Positions 44,041 through 53,416 are shown, counted from the first letter of the stretch. The stretch: 64,000 bases of DNA from JAXHUE01 sp034189655 (GCA_034189655.1 JAXHUE010000005.1:24810-88809), one strand, 5' to 3'. Numbers and translations are program-made. The notes: generated by a model not told the origin, from the sequence alone.

Positions 44041-44131
44041 AGTACCAAGGCTGGCGTCCAGATACGACCATGCCATCATGTATTTGGTGAGTAGCCTTTC
44101 CCCAAATTGCGGCTGGTAGCTGCCCCCTACT
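44041..44131 (-). promoter_or_regulatory. Repeated structured leader block, copy B
   Basis: A 91-nt minus-strand block. Closing stem AGTA/TACT, hairpin GTAG/CTAC around GGGGCAG, joint AATTTGGGGAAAGGC as in copy A, and a third stem CCAAATAC/GTATCTGG (one mismatch) around ATGATGGCATGGTC. All three stems differ in sequence from copies A and C yet still pair. It lies upstream of the HD-GYP gene on the same strand. Confidence 0.65.
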
Positions 44132-44273
44132 GCCGGATCGAGGAAGGGGGCACGCCGCAGCGCCATGTGCAGGCGGCAGGGGGAGTGCGGAGAGGGGGCC
44201 CCGCGCCACCTTGAACAGGGACGGCACGGGGCAGCCGTTGCCGGTCGCGGCAGTGGTCGCTGGGGCCTGGGAC

Positions 44274-44609
44274 TTACGGCTCTACGGTCACCAGTATCGC
44301 GGCGTTGCAGATGACGATGTTGTCGGGCTCGGCCCGCGCTACCTCCATGCCACCGGCGACCACCGTGATCGAACGCTCGCCGAAGGGGAGGGCACCGAGC
44401 ACGGCCTCGCCGTCGACGGCCTGTGGCCGGGGCGCAGCTATGGTGACATCCACGCGCACCCTGGGGAGCTCGCCACCCTTGGCGGCATCGAGGAGGTAGA
44501 GCAGAGAGCTGCGGTGTATGGCGTCTTCCACCGCCCTTCGCGCTGCCTTGGTGTAGTCCTGGCCATGGAGGTCTACCCCCATGCCCAGCTCCATTACCAG
44601 CCTCGTCAT
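44274..44609 (-). CDS. Lin0512 family protein
   Basis: A 111-residue protein matching the Lin0512 pattern: ELGMGVDLHGQDYTKAARRAVEDAIHRSSL near the N-terminus, then VDVTIAAPRPQAVDGEAVL and a VVAGGMEV segment. The family is small, conserved and uncharacterised. GAGGAGGTG precedes the ATG. It is the last gene of the minus-strand operon with the CoA-transferase and acyl-CoA synthetase subunit, 37 bases apart, so a role in acyl-CoA metabolism is possible. Confidence 0.85.
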   Translation of the reverse strand: MTRLVMELGMGVDLHGQDYTKAARRAVEDAIHRSSLLYLLDAAKGGELPRVRVDVTIAAPRPQAVDGEAVLGALPFGERSITVVAGGMEVARAEPDNIVICNAAILVTVEP

Positions 44610-44646
44610 GGCTTCACACCTCCTCTATGATGTGCCCGCCGCCCCC

Positions 44647-45858
44647 CTAGACGATGATGCCCTCGCTCACCAGGTCGGCGATGTCCTCCCAGGTGTAGCC
44701 CAGCTCCTGCAGCACCTCGCTGTTGTGCTCTCCCAGGTCGGGGTGGCGGGTGGTCACCCTCCCCGGCGTCTCCGAGAGCTCCACCGGGAGCCCCACGATG
44801 TCCACGGTTTGGGTGGGGACGGCATCGTGCCCGCGGTACTCCATGCCTACGATGTACCCGTTCTCCCTGGCCTGGGGGTCGGCGATGGCCTCGAGGTGGT
44901 TGTAGATGGGGGAGGCGATGACATCGGCCTCGCGCAGCATGTCCACCCACTCGTCCCTGGTCCTGGCGGGGAATATGCCGTCCAGCACCTCGACCAGGTC
45001 GCCTATGTACAGAAAGCGGGTGAGGTCGTTCTCGAAGCGGGGGTCGTGCTCCAGGTGCTGGATGCCCATCACCTGGCAGAAGCCGTGCCACACGTCCTGC
45101 CTCACACCGGCGATGGCGATCCAGCCGTCGCCGGCCTGGAATATGCTCCACAGACCGCGGATGTAGGGGTGCCCCCGGCCGGCACGGGGTACCGCCTGCT
45201 GGTTCACCGAGGACGAATCGACCTCCCACGACTGCAGGCTGAGCATGGAGCCGAAGAGGGACACGTCCACCATCTGGCCGACCCCGGTCCGCTCCCGGAC
45301 GTAGAGCGCGGTCATGATGCCGTAGGCCAGTATGAACGAGGCCGTCTGGTCGCAGATGGCGGCCCCCATGGGGTGGGGCCTGTCCTCGTCGTCCCAGCCG
45401 GTGCTGGCCATCAGCCCGGAGGCGGCCACGCCCAGGAGGTCGAAGCCCGGCCAGAAGGCCTTTGACCCGCGGGGGCCGAATGGCGTCCCACGGGCATATA
45501 TGATGCCGGGGTTGATGCTCTTCAGCGTCTCGTAGTCGAGGCCGTTCCGCTCCATGGTGCCCAGGCGGTAGTTGGTGAGGAAGACGTCCGAGCGCTCGGC
45601 GAGCCGGTACACTATCTCCCGGCCCTGGGGCCGGGTGTAGTCCACGGCGAGCCCCCGCTTGCCCCGGTTGTGGGCCAGGTAGTACGAGTTTATACCCCTG
45701 GTCTCATGGGGCCACGGCACCCCGCGGGAGAACTCGCCGCTGGGCGGCTCCACCTTGATGACGTCGGCGCCCATGTCGGCGAGCATGACCCCGCAGTGGG
45801 GGCCGAACTGGGCCACGCTGAGCTCCAGCACCCTGATACCTTCTAGCGGTGTTCCCAT
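44647..45858 (-). CDS. Family III CoA-transferase (CaiB/BaiF type)
   Basis: A 403-residue protein opening LEGIRVLELSVAQFGPHCGVMLADMGADVIKVE, the hallmark of family III CoA-transferases. The catalytic Asp is probably in GAAICDQTASFILAYGIM. It would move CoA between carboxylic acids; the substrate is not predictable. GAGGAGG precedes the ATG. It is cotranscribed with an acyl-CoA synthetase subunit upstream, which suggests activation of an unusual organic acid. Confidence 0.92.
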   Translation of the reverse strand: MGTPLEGIRVLELSVAQFGPHCGVMLADMGADVIKVEPPSGEFSRGVPWPHETRGINSYYLAHNRGKRGLAVDYTRPQGREIVYRLAERSDVFLTNYRLGTMERNGLDYETLKSINPGIIYARGTPFGPRGSKAFWPGFDLLGVAASGLMASTGWDDEDRPHPMGAAICDQTASFILAYGIMTALYVRERTGVGQMVDVSLFGSMLSLQSWEVDSSSVNQQAVPRAGRGHPYIRGLWSIFQAGDGWIAIAGVRQDVWHGFCQVMGIQHLEHDPRFENDLTRFLYIGDLVEVLDGIFPARTRDEWVDMLREADVIASPIYNHLEAIADPQARENGYIVGMEYRGHDAVPTQTVDIVGLPVELSETPGRVTTRHPDLGEHNSEVLQELGYTWEDIADLVSEGIIV

Positions 45859-45952
45859 GCCATGCCTCCTCTATCGGCGGGTGCGCTATCGCACAGACCC
45901 CGGGGCCGGCGGCCCGGGCACGGAGGCCCTCGCCAGGGGTGCTCTCCGGCCT

Positions 45953-47416
45953 CTACCCGCTGTCCCGCTCCTCGTGGTACGAGATGTAGCGGCTCATGGC
46001 GAGCGCGGCCTCCCTGATGGAGGGGAAGATGGGAAGGCCCCCGCGGAGGCACCTCTCCTGGGTCTCGGCGAGGATGGAGATGCCCTGGGCCCTGCCGCCG
46101 GCGCGGAGGACCAGCACCACGGGCTTGCCCAGCCCCTTCGCCGCCGCTATCAGCGCATCTAAGCCCATGTCGAGCACGATCTTTCCCGGGCCGTGGAGGA
46201 AGCTTATCCCCAGCTCCTGCTGGAAGATGATGAAGTCGATGCCCTCCCAGCCGGCGACCAGCTCCAGGGTGCGCCCCAGCTCCGGGGGGTTGAACATGCT
46301 GATGGTGTCCACCGGGTTCCGCACGCTGGTGCCCGCCTCCGGGGTGAACTCGCGGAGCTTCTTCCGTATCTCCGCCGGCAGGGCAGGGACCTTGATGCCC
46401 ACGCTCTCGCACAGGTCGGCGGCCTCCACGCTGGCGCCGCCGCCGACGCCGATGATGCCGGCACTGCGGCCCCGGGGCAGCGGCACGTTGCAGAAGGCGA
46501 CGAGCATGTCCATGAGCTCGTCCATGCTGTAGACCCGCACCGCGCCCGCCTGCCGCAGGAGCGCGTCCCATATCTCGTCGCTGCCGGCCAGGGCCCCTGT
46601 GTGTGAGCTCACCGCCCCGGCACCGGCCGCGGTGCGGCCCCCTTTGAGCACGATGACGGGCTTCGTCCGTGTCGCCTCCATGAGCGCGTCCCGGAACCTG
46701 GGGCCGTCCTTGATACCCTCGATGTAGGCGGCGATGAGCTCGGTAGCGGGGTCGGCGATGAAGTGCTCCAGGATGTCGGTCTCGTCTAAGTCCAGGGCGT
46801 TGCCGTAGCTCACCACCTTGTTGAAGCGGACGCCCCGGAACGGCCCCCTCTGGATGAGGCCCACGGCATTGCCACCGCTCTGGGAGAGGAAGCTGACCCC
46901 CCCGCTCTCCCGGGCCTTCTCGTCGACGCCCTGGTCAAAGGTGATGCGGTTCCGCGCGTAGTGGATGCCCATGCAGTTGGGGCCCAGCAGGCGGATGCCC
47001 ACCCGGCGCGTCGTGGCCAGGAGCTCCGCCTCCATCCGCTTCCCCTCCTCGTCACCGGTCTCGGAGAAGCCGGCGGTGAAGAGGTGGAGCACCTTGACCC
47101 CCTTGGCACCGCACTCCTCGGCGAGCTTCAGGGTCATCGGGGCCGGGATCATCGATATGGTGTGGTCTACCGGGCCGGGCACGTCTAGTATGCTGGGGTA
47201 GGCCCGGAGCCCCCCTATCTCTTTGGCCTTTGGGTTTATGGGGTAGATGTCGCCCTGGTAGCCGAAATCGATGAGCCCTCTCAAGAAGCCCTGCCCGATG
47301 AGACTGTTGGGGTCGCTGCTTATCCCTACCAGGGCAATGGAGCGGGGGTGGAAGATGTACTCAAGCGCTTGCCCCCTCTGGTATATGCCGCTTGACTGCG
47401 GCGAACTTTCCTTCAA
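45953..47416 (-). CDS. NDP-forming acyl-CoA synthetase, alpha-type subunit
   Basis: A 487-residue protein with a CoA-binding Rossmann domain (FHPRSIALVGISSDPNSLIGQG) and two ligase-CoA domains (GGVSFLSQSGGNAVGLI; AGIIGVGGGASVEAADLCE). The phospho-His region SSHTGALAGSDEIWDALLRQAG is present. The ATP-grasp beta part is absent and must be encoded elsewhere. The start is a TTG at 47416 six bases after AGGAGG; no ATG fits. First gene of the operon with the CoA-transferase. Confidence 0.88.
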   Translation of the reverse strand: MKESSPQSSGIYQRGQALEYIFHPRSIALVGISSDPNSLIGQGFLRGLIDFGYQGDIYPINPKAKEIGGLRAYPSILDVPGPVDHTISMIPAPMTLKLAEECGAKGVKVLHLFTAGFSETGDEEGKRMEAELLATTRRVGIRLLGPNCMGIHYARNRITFDQGVDEKARESGGVSFLSQSGGNAVGLIQRGPFRGVRFNKVVSYGNALDLDETDILEHFIADPATELIAAYIEGIKDGPRFRDALMEATRTKPVIVLKGGRTAAGAGAVSSHTGALAGSDEIWDALLRQAGAVRVYSMDELMDMLVAFCNVPLPRGRSAGIIGVGGGASVEAADLCESVGIKVPALPAEIRKKLREFTPEAGTSVRNPVDTISMFNPPELGRTLELVAGWEGIDFIIFQQELGISFLHGPGKIVLDMGLDALIAAAKGLGKPVVLVLRAGGRAQGISILAETQERCLRGGLPIFPSIREAALAMSRYISYHEERDSG

Positions 47417-47467
47417 CAAACACCTCCTGCGAAAGAAACGCCTCTCTGGGCGTTGTGGGCGACGGCG

Positions 47468-47497
47468 CCGGTGACTGCTGAAATGGCCTGTCACCGG
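47468..47497 (-). promoter_or_regulatory. Leader hairpin in the CoA-transferase operon
   Basis: CCGGTGAC and GTCACCGG form a perfect 8-bp stem with a 14-base loop in the 5' leader; a smaller AACGCC/GGCGTT hairpin follows at 47437-47454, just before the ribosome site. Possible translational or attenuation control. Confidence 0.4.
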
Positions 47498-47517
47498 GTG
47501 GAAGATACTAATGAACA

Positions 47518-47546
47518 ATTCTATCGCGCACGGCACGGCAGGTCAA
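47518..47546 (-). promoter_or_regulatory. Sigma-70-type promoter of the CoA-transferase operon
   Basis: On the minus strand TTGACC and TAGAAT are separated by 17 bases. Transcription would start near 47511, giving a leader of about 95 bases before the TTG start at 47416. Confidence 0.75.
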
Positions 47547-47601
47547 GTGGACTTTCCCCACACACGAGGTGTGCCCGCTATCGCACAAACTGGGGGTCGC
47601 C

Positions 47602-47630
47602 TTGCCGGCGGTGGCCGCCTCTGCTAGACT
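47602..47630 (+). promoter_or_regulatory. Sigma-70-type promoter of the nitroreductase gene
   Basis: TTGCCG and TAGACT are separated by 17 bases, 57 bases before the start codon. Confidence 0.6.
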
Positions 47631-47687
47631 TGAAGCCCGGGTGCCCCGCCGGCACCGCTCGTGGGAACGACGTGTGAGGAGCGCACC

Positions 47688-48326
47688 ATGATGAGCGTAG
47701 AGGAGGCCATACGGAAGCGACGCAGCACCCGCCGCTTCCGCCCCGAGCCCATCTCCAGGGAGCACGTGCTCCAGATGCTGGAGGCGGCGCGCCTGGCGCC
47801 GTCGGCGAGCAACCTGCAGCCGTGGCGCTTCGTCGTGGTCACCGACGCCGCGGAGAAGCGGCGGCTGCGCGAGCTCTGCCTGGACCAGGCCTTCATCGAG
47901 GAGGCGGCGGTGGTCTTCGTCGCCTGCGCCGACCTCTCCCGCTACTCCCGGGCGGCCACGCGACGACGCTACCAGGAGATACTGGAGGCCCAGGTGGAGC
48001 TCTCCGGGCGCTTCGCCGACCCCAGGTACCAGGGCCTCATGGACTCCATCCCTGAGCCCGAGCAGAGGGCGGTGAGAGCCCCGGCCACGGCCAACACCTA
48101 CATCGCCGCCGAGCACATCGTGCTCACGGCCACCGCCCTGGGGCTGGGCTCCTGCTGGGTGGGGGGTATCACCGACCACCAGGCCATAAAGGAGCTCCTG
48201 GGCATCCCGGAGCACATGCTCGTGGTGGCGCTGGTGGCCGTGGGATACCCTGCCCAGGCACCGCCGCCGCGGCCGCGCCTGCCCCTGGAGGAGATTCTGC
48301 TCCGCCCACTGCCCCAGGGCCTCTAA
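47688..48326 (+). CDS. Nitroreductase family FMN protein
   Basis: A 212-residue protein with the FMN-phosphate motif RKRRSTRRFRPEP, LAPSASNLQPWRFVVV, and a late LGLGSCWVGGI segment, the standard nitroreductase pattern. Such enzymes reduce nitro groups, quinones or flavins with NAD(P)H, and the natural substrate is unclear. GAGGAG precedes ATG 47688; ATG 47691 is equally possible. It has its own promoter and no cotranscribed partner. Confidence 0.92.
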   Translation: MMSVEEAIRKRRSTRRFRPEPISREHVLQMLEAARLAPSASNLQPWRFVVVTDAAEKRRLRELCLDQAFIEEAAVVFVACADLSRYSRAATRRRYQEILEAQVELSGRFADPRYQGLMDSIPEPEQRAVRAPATANTYIAAEHIVLTATALGLGSCWVGGITDHQAIKELLGIPEHMLVVALVAVGYPAQAPPPRPRLPLEEILLRPLPQGL

Positions 48327-48384
48327 CCGGCCGGCCAGGCAGAAAAAGTGGGTGCCGGCACACGCCACCGCGGCCCTATGGAGC

Positions 48385-48413
48385 TTGCGATTAGGCGGAA
48401 ACGGGCATATAAT
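48385..48413 (+). promoter_or_regulatory. Sigma-70-type promoter of the MetF-like gene
   Basis: TTGCGA and TATAAT are separated by 17 bases. The leader to the start at 48542 is about 120 bases and contains GGACGGGGACTGGTCC-type pairing sequences. Confidence 0.75.
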
Positions 48414-48541
48414 TACCCCTGGGGTGGCAGCTTGCATGGACGGGGACTGGTCCTTTTTCTGTCCCGCCCCGCCCCCCGGTGTACCCACACATCAGGCGCT
48501 GCATCAGGGATAATCAATGTTCAAACAATAGGAGATGGTGA

Positions 48542-50400
48542 ATGGAAAAGGCACGCGGAGAGAGCAGGGTTCTCGTGGTGGGCAGCGAGCCCGATTTCCT
48601 GGAGATGGCCAGGGGTGCCCTTGAACCCTCACTTGAGCTGATCATCGCCACGAGCGATGGCGAGGGACTGGACATGGTGAAAAAGGAGCGCCCGGACGCC
48701 ATCATCCTGGGCTACCTGGAACCCCAGGGCACCGCGTCTGGGCTCTATCGCCGGCTCCGCGGGGGGTGGGTCACCAGGCACATCCCCCTCCTGGTGGTGG
48801 ATGTCCGCTTCGATGGGAAGCCCCGCGGGGGGTGGGCGCGAGAGGAGGACATGCAGCTCGCGGCGGAGGACTCTATCTCCCTCCCCGCCGCCGGGTCTTT
48901 CGAGACGGCGGCCTTGAGAGAGAGGGTGAACGCCAAGCTGGGCGAGAGGGTGAACCTGTTCAAGGAGGCCATCCTCTCGCCGGAGACCTTCTGTGTCACC
49001 TGGGAGCAGATACCGGGCCGGGGCGCCTTCGAGGCACAGCAGTACGAGACCATCGAGAACGCGGAGAAGGCGGCGAAGGGGGGCCGGGTGCACGCCATCA
49101 GCGTGACCGATAACCCCGGCGGCAACCCGGCCATATCCACCGAGATGCTCTGCACCGAGATCAGGTCACTGGGCATCGAGCCCCTGGTCCACCTGGCGTG
49201 CCGGGACAAGAACAGGAACGAGTTCGAGAGCATGTTCTACGGCCTGGCGGCGGAAGGGGTGCGCAACCTCTTGATCCTGACCGGGGACTTCCCCTCGACG
49301 GAGGCATTCATGGGGAGGCCCAAGCCGGTGTTCGATGTCGACCCGGTGCAGGTGCTGCAGCTCGTGGGGGCGCTGAACCGCGGGCTGGAGCACGAGGTGA
49401 TGGGGCGCAAGAAGACCCTGGCCACCACCGATTTCTTCGCCGGGGCCTGTGTATCGCCCTTCAAACAGTCGCAGCCAGAGCTCATGGGCCAGTACTACAA
49501 GCTGGGCAAGAAGATCAGGGCCGGGGCCGGCTTCATCATCACCCAGGTGGGGTACGACGCCCGCAAGCTCCACGAGCTCATGACCTGGCTCAAGGTGAAC
49601 GGCTACGATATACCGGTGCTGGCAAACATCTACATCCTGCCCCTGGGGGCGGCCCGGGTGATGAACGCAAACCAGATACCGGGGTGCGTGGTCACCGACA
49701 AGATGGTGGCAGCCCTCGCCGACGAGGCCAAGGCCGAGGACAAGGGGAAGGGGGCACGGGTGGAGCGTGCCGCCCAGATGTACGCCATCGCCAAGGGGAT
49801 GGGCTGCGCCGGCGCCCACATAGGGGGGCACGGCATCGCCTACAGGACGGTGGAGCAGATCATCGACCGCGGGGAGGAGCTCTCCAGGGACTGGGAGCGG
49901 CTGGTCCCCGGCTTCGACTTTCCCCAGAAGAACGGCTTCTACTACTTCGAGCGAGACCCCAAGACCGGCCTGAACCTGGAGAGGCCCACACCACGGCCAT
50001 CGGGCTTCTCGCTGCAGCCGATGTACCGCTTCACCCGGCTGGCCCATGCCCTGCTCTTCGAGCCCCACAACCCCACCTTCAAGATGCTCAAGCCCTTCGC
50101 CCGTCTCCTCGACTCCAATGCCACCTCCAAGCGGGCATTCGGCTTCTTGGAGCACCTGGCAAAGGTGGTCATGTTCGACTGCCAGAACTGCGGAGACTGT
50201 GCCCTGTTCGATGTGGCCTACCTGTGCCCCATGTCCCAGTGCCCCAAGGGCCAGAGGAACGGCCCCTGCGGCGGCAGCTACGAAGGGTGGTGCGAGGTCT
50301 ACCCCAACGAGAAGAAGTGCGTGTGGGTGAGGGCCTACGAGCGGCTCAAGGCCTTCGACGAGGAGGACAGCATAGGGGCCAACCTGGTCCCGCCGTGCAA
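48542..50400 (+). CDS. Pseudo-receiver-MetF-MetV methylenetetrahydrofolate reductase (3' end in gap)
   Basis: At least 619 residues. Residues 1-135 look like a response-regulator receiver without its active residues (GSEPDFLEMA in place of DDE; IILGYLEP with Gly at the phospho-acceptor). Residues about 150-470 are MetF-like, with HLACRDKNR and LLILTGDFPS. The C-terminal part is MetV-like with many Cys (CQNCGDCALFDVAYLCPMSQCPKGQ). It should reduce methylene-THF to methyl-THF, as in the Wood-Ljungdahl methyl branch. ATG with AGGAGATGGTGA upstream. The reading frame enters the 50401-50500 gap. Confidence 0.9.
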
Positions 50401-50500
50401 NNNNNNNNNNNNNNNNNNNNNNNNNNNNNNNNNNNNNNNNNNNNNNNNNNNNNNNNNNNNNNNNNNNNNNNNNNNNNNNNNNNNNNNNNNNNNNNNNNNN
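50401..50500. other. Assembly gap (100 N)
   Basis: One hundred undetermined bases, probably a scaffold join of arbitrary length. The 3' ends of both the MetF-like gene and recF fall in it, so the two flanks may not be truly adjacent. Confidence 0.99.
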
Positions 50501-51591
50501 AGGGTGGCCCGGTCGAGGAACTCTGGAGGGAAGCGGTCGATATCGGTGGCGGTGAGCACCACCTGCTCGTAGGAGGCGATGAACTGCAGGAGCTGGCGGC
50601 GCCGCGCCGCGTCGAGCTCACTCAACACGTCGTCCAGCAGGAGGACGGGAGAGTCGCCGCCCCGGGCGCGCATGAGCCTGGCCTCGGCCAGCTTGAGCGA
50701 GAGCGCCGCGGTGCGCTGCTGGCCGCGGGAGCCGAAGACGCCCACCGCCCTCTGGTCTATGGAGAGCACCAGGTCGTCGCGGTGGGGGCCCACCAGCGAG
50801 CGTCCCTGGGCGACCTCACGCTCCCGGGACGCCGCCAGGCGGCGGGCGAAGTCATCGGGGAGGGCGCTGGGCACGTAGGCGATGTCGAGCTGCTCTGTGC
50901 CGCCGCTGAGCTCCTGGTGGATGGGCGCCACCAGCCGGTCGAGCTCGGCGAGCATGTCCTGTCGCACCCCGACGATGTAGCTGCCGGCCTCGAGCATCTC
51001 GTGGTCCCAGAACTCAAGCTGGTCTGCCCGGGCGCGCCGCTCCGCTATCTGGCGCAGGAGGTGGTTCCGCTGTACCACGACCTTGTGGTAGCGTTGGAGG
51101 GCGCGCACGTAGCGGGGGTCGAGCTGCGAGCTGGTGAGGTCCAGGTAGCGGCGACGCCCCGCAGGGGCGCCTGATATGAGCTCGATGTCCTGGGAGCTGA
51201 ACATGACCGCCCGCACCTGGCCCACGGCGTCGGCGGCGCGGCGGGGGACGCCGTTTATCCTTATCTGCTTGTGGGCGTGGCCCGCCCCCTCTGTGCCCGG
51301 CTGCGGCCCCCTGATGGCCACCTCCACCCGGACCTCGCCGTCGCCGCGCTGCACCCGGGCGACGAGGCGGGCCACCGGCAGCTCCTCGGCCATCGCAGAC
51401 CAGTTGATGAGCTCCCGCTCCGTGATGGCGCGGTAGGGCCTGGTGGTGGCCAGCAGGTACATCGCCTCCAGGAGGTTGGTCTTCCCCTGGGCGTTGCCCC
51501 CCTGGAACACCGCCGGGTGGGGGGGGAGGTCCAGCTCCAGCTCGCCGTAGTTGCGGAAGTTGCACAGGCTCATGTGGGATATATGTATCAT
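50501..51591 (-). CDS. recF: RecF recombination/repair ATPase (3' end in gap)
   Basis: About 363 residues visible. It has the RecF N-terminus (MSLCNFRNYGELELDL), Walker A GGNAQGKTN, an SDS-like GRRRYLDL segment, the ABC signature region SRGQQRTAALSLKLAE and Walker B VLLLDDVLSELD. RecF helps load RecA at gaps. Only a few C-terminal residues should be missing. The start overlaps the upstream PKD lipoprotein stop by four bases, an unusual partner, since recF is usually near dnaN or gyrB. Confidence 0.94.
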
Positions 51592-52598
51592 CCACCTCCG
51601 GGGCAGCCGTCATCCCCTCCCGCGGCGCTGACATCCACCTCCACGATGACGGTGTCCGATTCCCCTTTGCCATCGTCGGCCGTGATCTGGATACTGTAGG
51701 TGCCCTCCTCCGTCGGCGCCACCCACACCGCGCCGTTCTCGTGGGCCAGCACGATGGCCCCGCCGTCCAGTGGCAGCCAGGTGATGGTGAGGCTATCGCC
51801 GTCGGGGTCGACGACCTCGACGGTCAGGCTGGCAAAGTGGCCGGGGGCCACCGTTTCGGGGTCGACGGACACATTCACGATCTGCGGCGGGCGGTTGTGG
51901 TACACCTCTACGTCGACCGAGCCCTGGGCCTCCCAGGTGCCGTCGCTCACGGTGACCTCGATGGTGTAGACCCCCTCGTCGCCGGGGGCGTCCCAGTCGG
52001 CGGTGTTGGTGCCGGGGTGGGGTACCAGGCTGCCGTGGGCCGCCTTCCACTGGTAGGTGAGCGCATCGTCATCGGGGTCGGTGGCATGGCAGGTGAGCAC
52101 GGTGGACTGCAGGGGCTCGATCACCCCTGGGCTCGCCGTGACCTCGTCGACCTGCGGCGGGTAGTTGTCCACGACCTCGACGTCCACCGACTCCTGCGCC
52201 GGTGGAAAGGCGGGGGTGCCGGACACGATTATCTCGTTGTCCTCTACCATGACGGTGATGGTGTACGTCCCCGGCTCCTGGGGGCCGTGCCACACTATCT
52301 TCCAGCACCCCTGCCCGGTCTGCGGGTTGCAGTACTCGCCCTCAAGGAAGATGGTGCCCCCGCTCGCCTGCCACCTGTATACCAGGACGTTGCCCTCGAA
52401 GAAATCGTCTGTGTAGTCGGGGTCGGTGGCCTCGCAGCGCACGGTGCTGGAGCCTCCGGGGGGGACGAGCCCCGGGTCGGCGGTGAGGCTTAAGATAAGC
52501 GGGGGCTGAAGGCTGGGACACAGGCAGGCGCTGGTGGCGAGCAGGGCGATGACCAGCACCACCACTGCCACCCAGCCACCCCTCTCAATGTGCCTCAT
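51588..52598 (-). CDS. PKD/Ig-like repeat lipoprotein
   Basis: A 336-residue protein with a lipoprotein signal (VVVLVIALLATSAC; Cys at about residue 25) and three PKD-like domains, each starting with a PPQ or PLILSLTADPG strand and ending with an acidic VDVEV strand. Repeated ATDPDDDALTYQW and VDPDGDSLTITW segments are typical. It would be anchored outside the membrane; its role is unknown. GGGAGGT precedes the ATG. It is cotranscribed with recF and probably with the hydrolase upstream. Confidence 0.85.
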   Translation of the reverse strand: MRHIERGGWVAVVVLVIALLATSACLCPSLQPPLILSLTADPGLVPPGGSSTVRCEATDPDYTDDFFEGNVLVYRWQASGGTIFLEGEYCNPQTGQGCWKIVWHGPQEPGTYTITVMVEDNEIIVSGTPAFPPAQESVDVEVVDNYPPQVDEVTASPGVIEPLQSTVLTCHATDPDDDALTYQWKAAHGSLVPHPGTNTADWDAPGDEGVYTIEVTVSDGTWEAQGSVDVEVYHNRPPQIVNVSVDPETVAPGHFASLTVEVVDPDGDSLTITWLPLDGGAIVLAHENGAVWVAPTEEGTYSIQITADDGKGESDTVIVEVDVSAAGGDDGCPGGG

Positions 52599-52671
52599 GC
52601 CATGATACCTCCCATCTATACTTCAGAGGCCAGGGCCCCCGCCCCTGAGACAGGCGGCGGGGCACCGGCGG

Positions 52672-53310
52672 TCACGAGGAGAGCCAGAGCACGTCTCCGC
52701 ACAGCCCGGGGTCGTGGCTGCGCCCGGCGAACAGGGCATACTCCCCCTTCTCCTTGCCCAGGACGGAGCCGTCGCCGTGGCCGGGGTATATGCGGGTGTC
52801 GTCGGGGAGCACGAAGAGCCTCTCGGTGATGGAGGCGACGATCTGGCGGAAGGCGTCGGGGCTCGCCGTCTTTCCCGGCCCTCCCGGGAACAGGGTATCG
52901 CCGGAGAAGAGGTGGCCCCCGCCAAGGAGGCATATGCTGCCCGCGGTGTGGCCCGGCGTGTGCAGCACCGTGAGGTGCACCTGGCCGATGGTGAGCACAT
53001 CGCCGTGGCCCAGCAGCACGTCGGGGGCCTGGGGCAGGGCCTGGGCCTCCAGCGCGTGGATGGCCACGGGGGCCCCGAGCCGCTCCCTCACCTCCTGGAA
53101 GCCCATCAGGTGGTCGAAATGGGTGTGGGTGATGACGATGTACTTGATGTCCGTCCCCTCGGCCTCGGCCACTATGTGCGACCCCTCGCCGGGGGTGTCC
53201 ACGATGATGCCCTCGCCGCTCCGGGGGCAGGCCACGATGTAGCAGTTGGTGCCGAAGGGCGGCATCTCCAGCCTCTTTATGCGTATCTCACCGTCGTAGT
53301 GCCAGCTCAT
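52672..53310 (-). CDS. Metallo-beta-lactamase-fold hydrolase (glyoxalase II-like)
   Basis: A 212-residue MBL-fold protein. Zn ligands are visible in THTHFDH, TPGHTAGS, FSGDTLF and YPGHGDG. The pattern and length fit small glyoxalase II-like or YcbL-type hydrolases acting on thioesters or similar. Start at 53310 has AGGAGG six bases upstream; a longer frame to 53349 lacks one. It is divergent from the FemAB-like gene, with a promoter between them. Confidence 0.9.
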   Translation of the reverse strand: MSWHYDGEIRIKRLEMPPFGTNCYIVACPRSGEGIIVDTPGEGSHIVAEAEGTDIKYIVITHTHFDHLMGFQEVRERLGAPVAIHALEAQALPQAPDVLLGHGDVLTIGQVHLTVLHTPGHTAGSICLLGGGHLFSGDTLFPGGPGKTASPDAFRQIVASITERLFVLPDDTRIYPGHGDGSVLGKEKGEYALFAGRSHDPGLCGDVLWLSS

Positions 53311-53347
53311 GCAGTCCTCCTGTACAGTGGCGGCAGCGGTCGATGCC

Positions 53348-53377
53348 ATCTTACGGTCAAACGACGGGCCCTGTCAA
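53348..53377 (-). promoter_or_regulatory. Sigma-70-type promoter of the hydrolase-PKD-recF operon
   Basis: On the minus strand TTGACA and TAAGAT are separated by 18 bases; the start would be about 30 bases before the hydrolase ATG. Confidence 0.7.
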
Positions 53378-53416
53378 CGAGGGGACACCCGTGGCCCCAC
53401 CAGGCGGGACGGGCGA

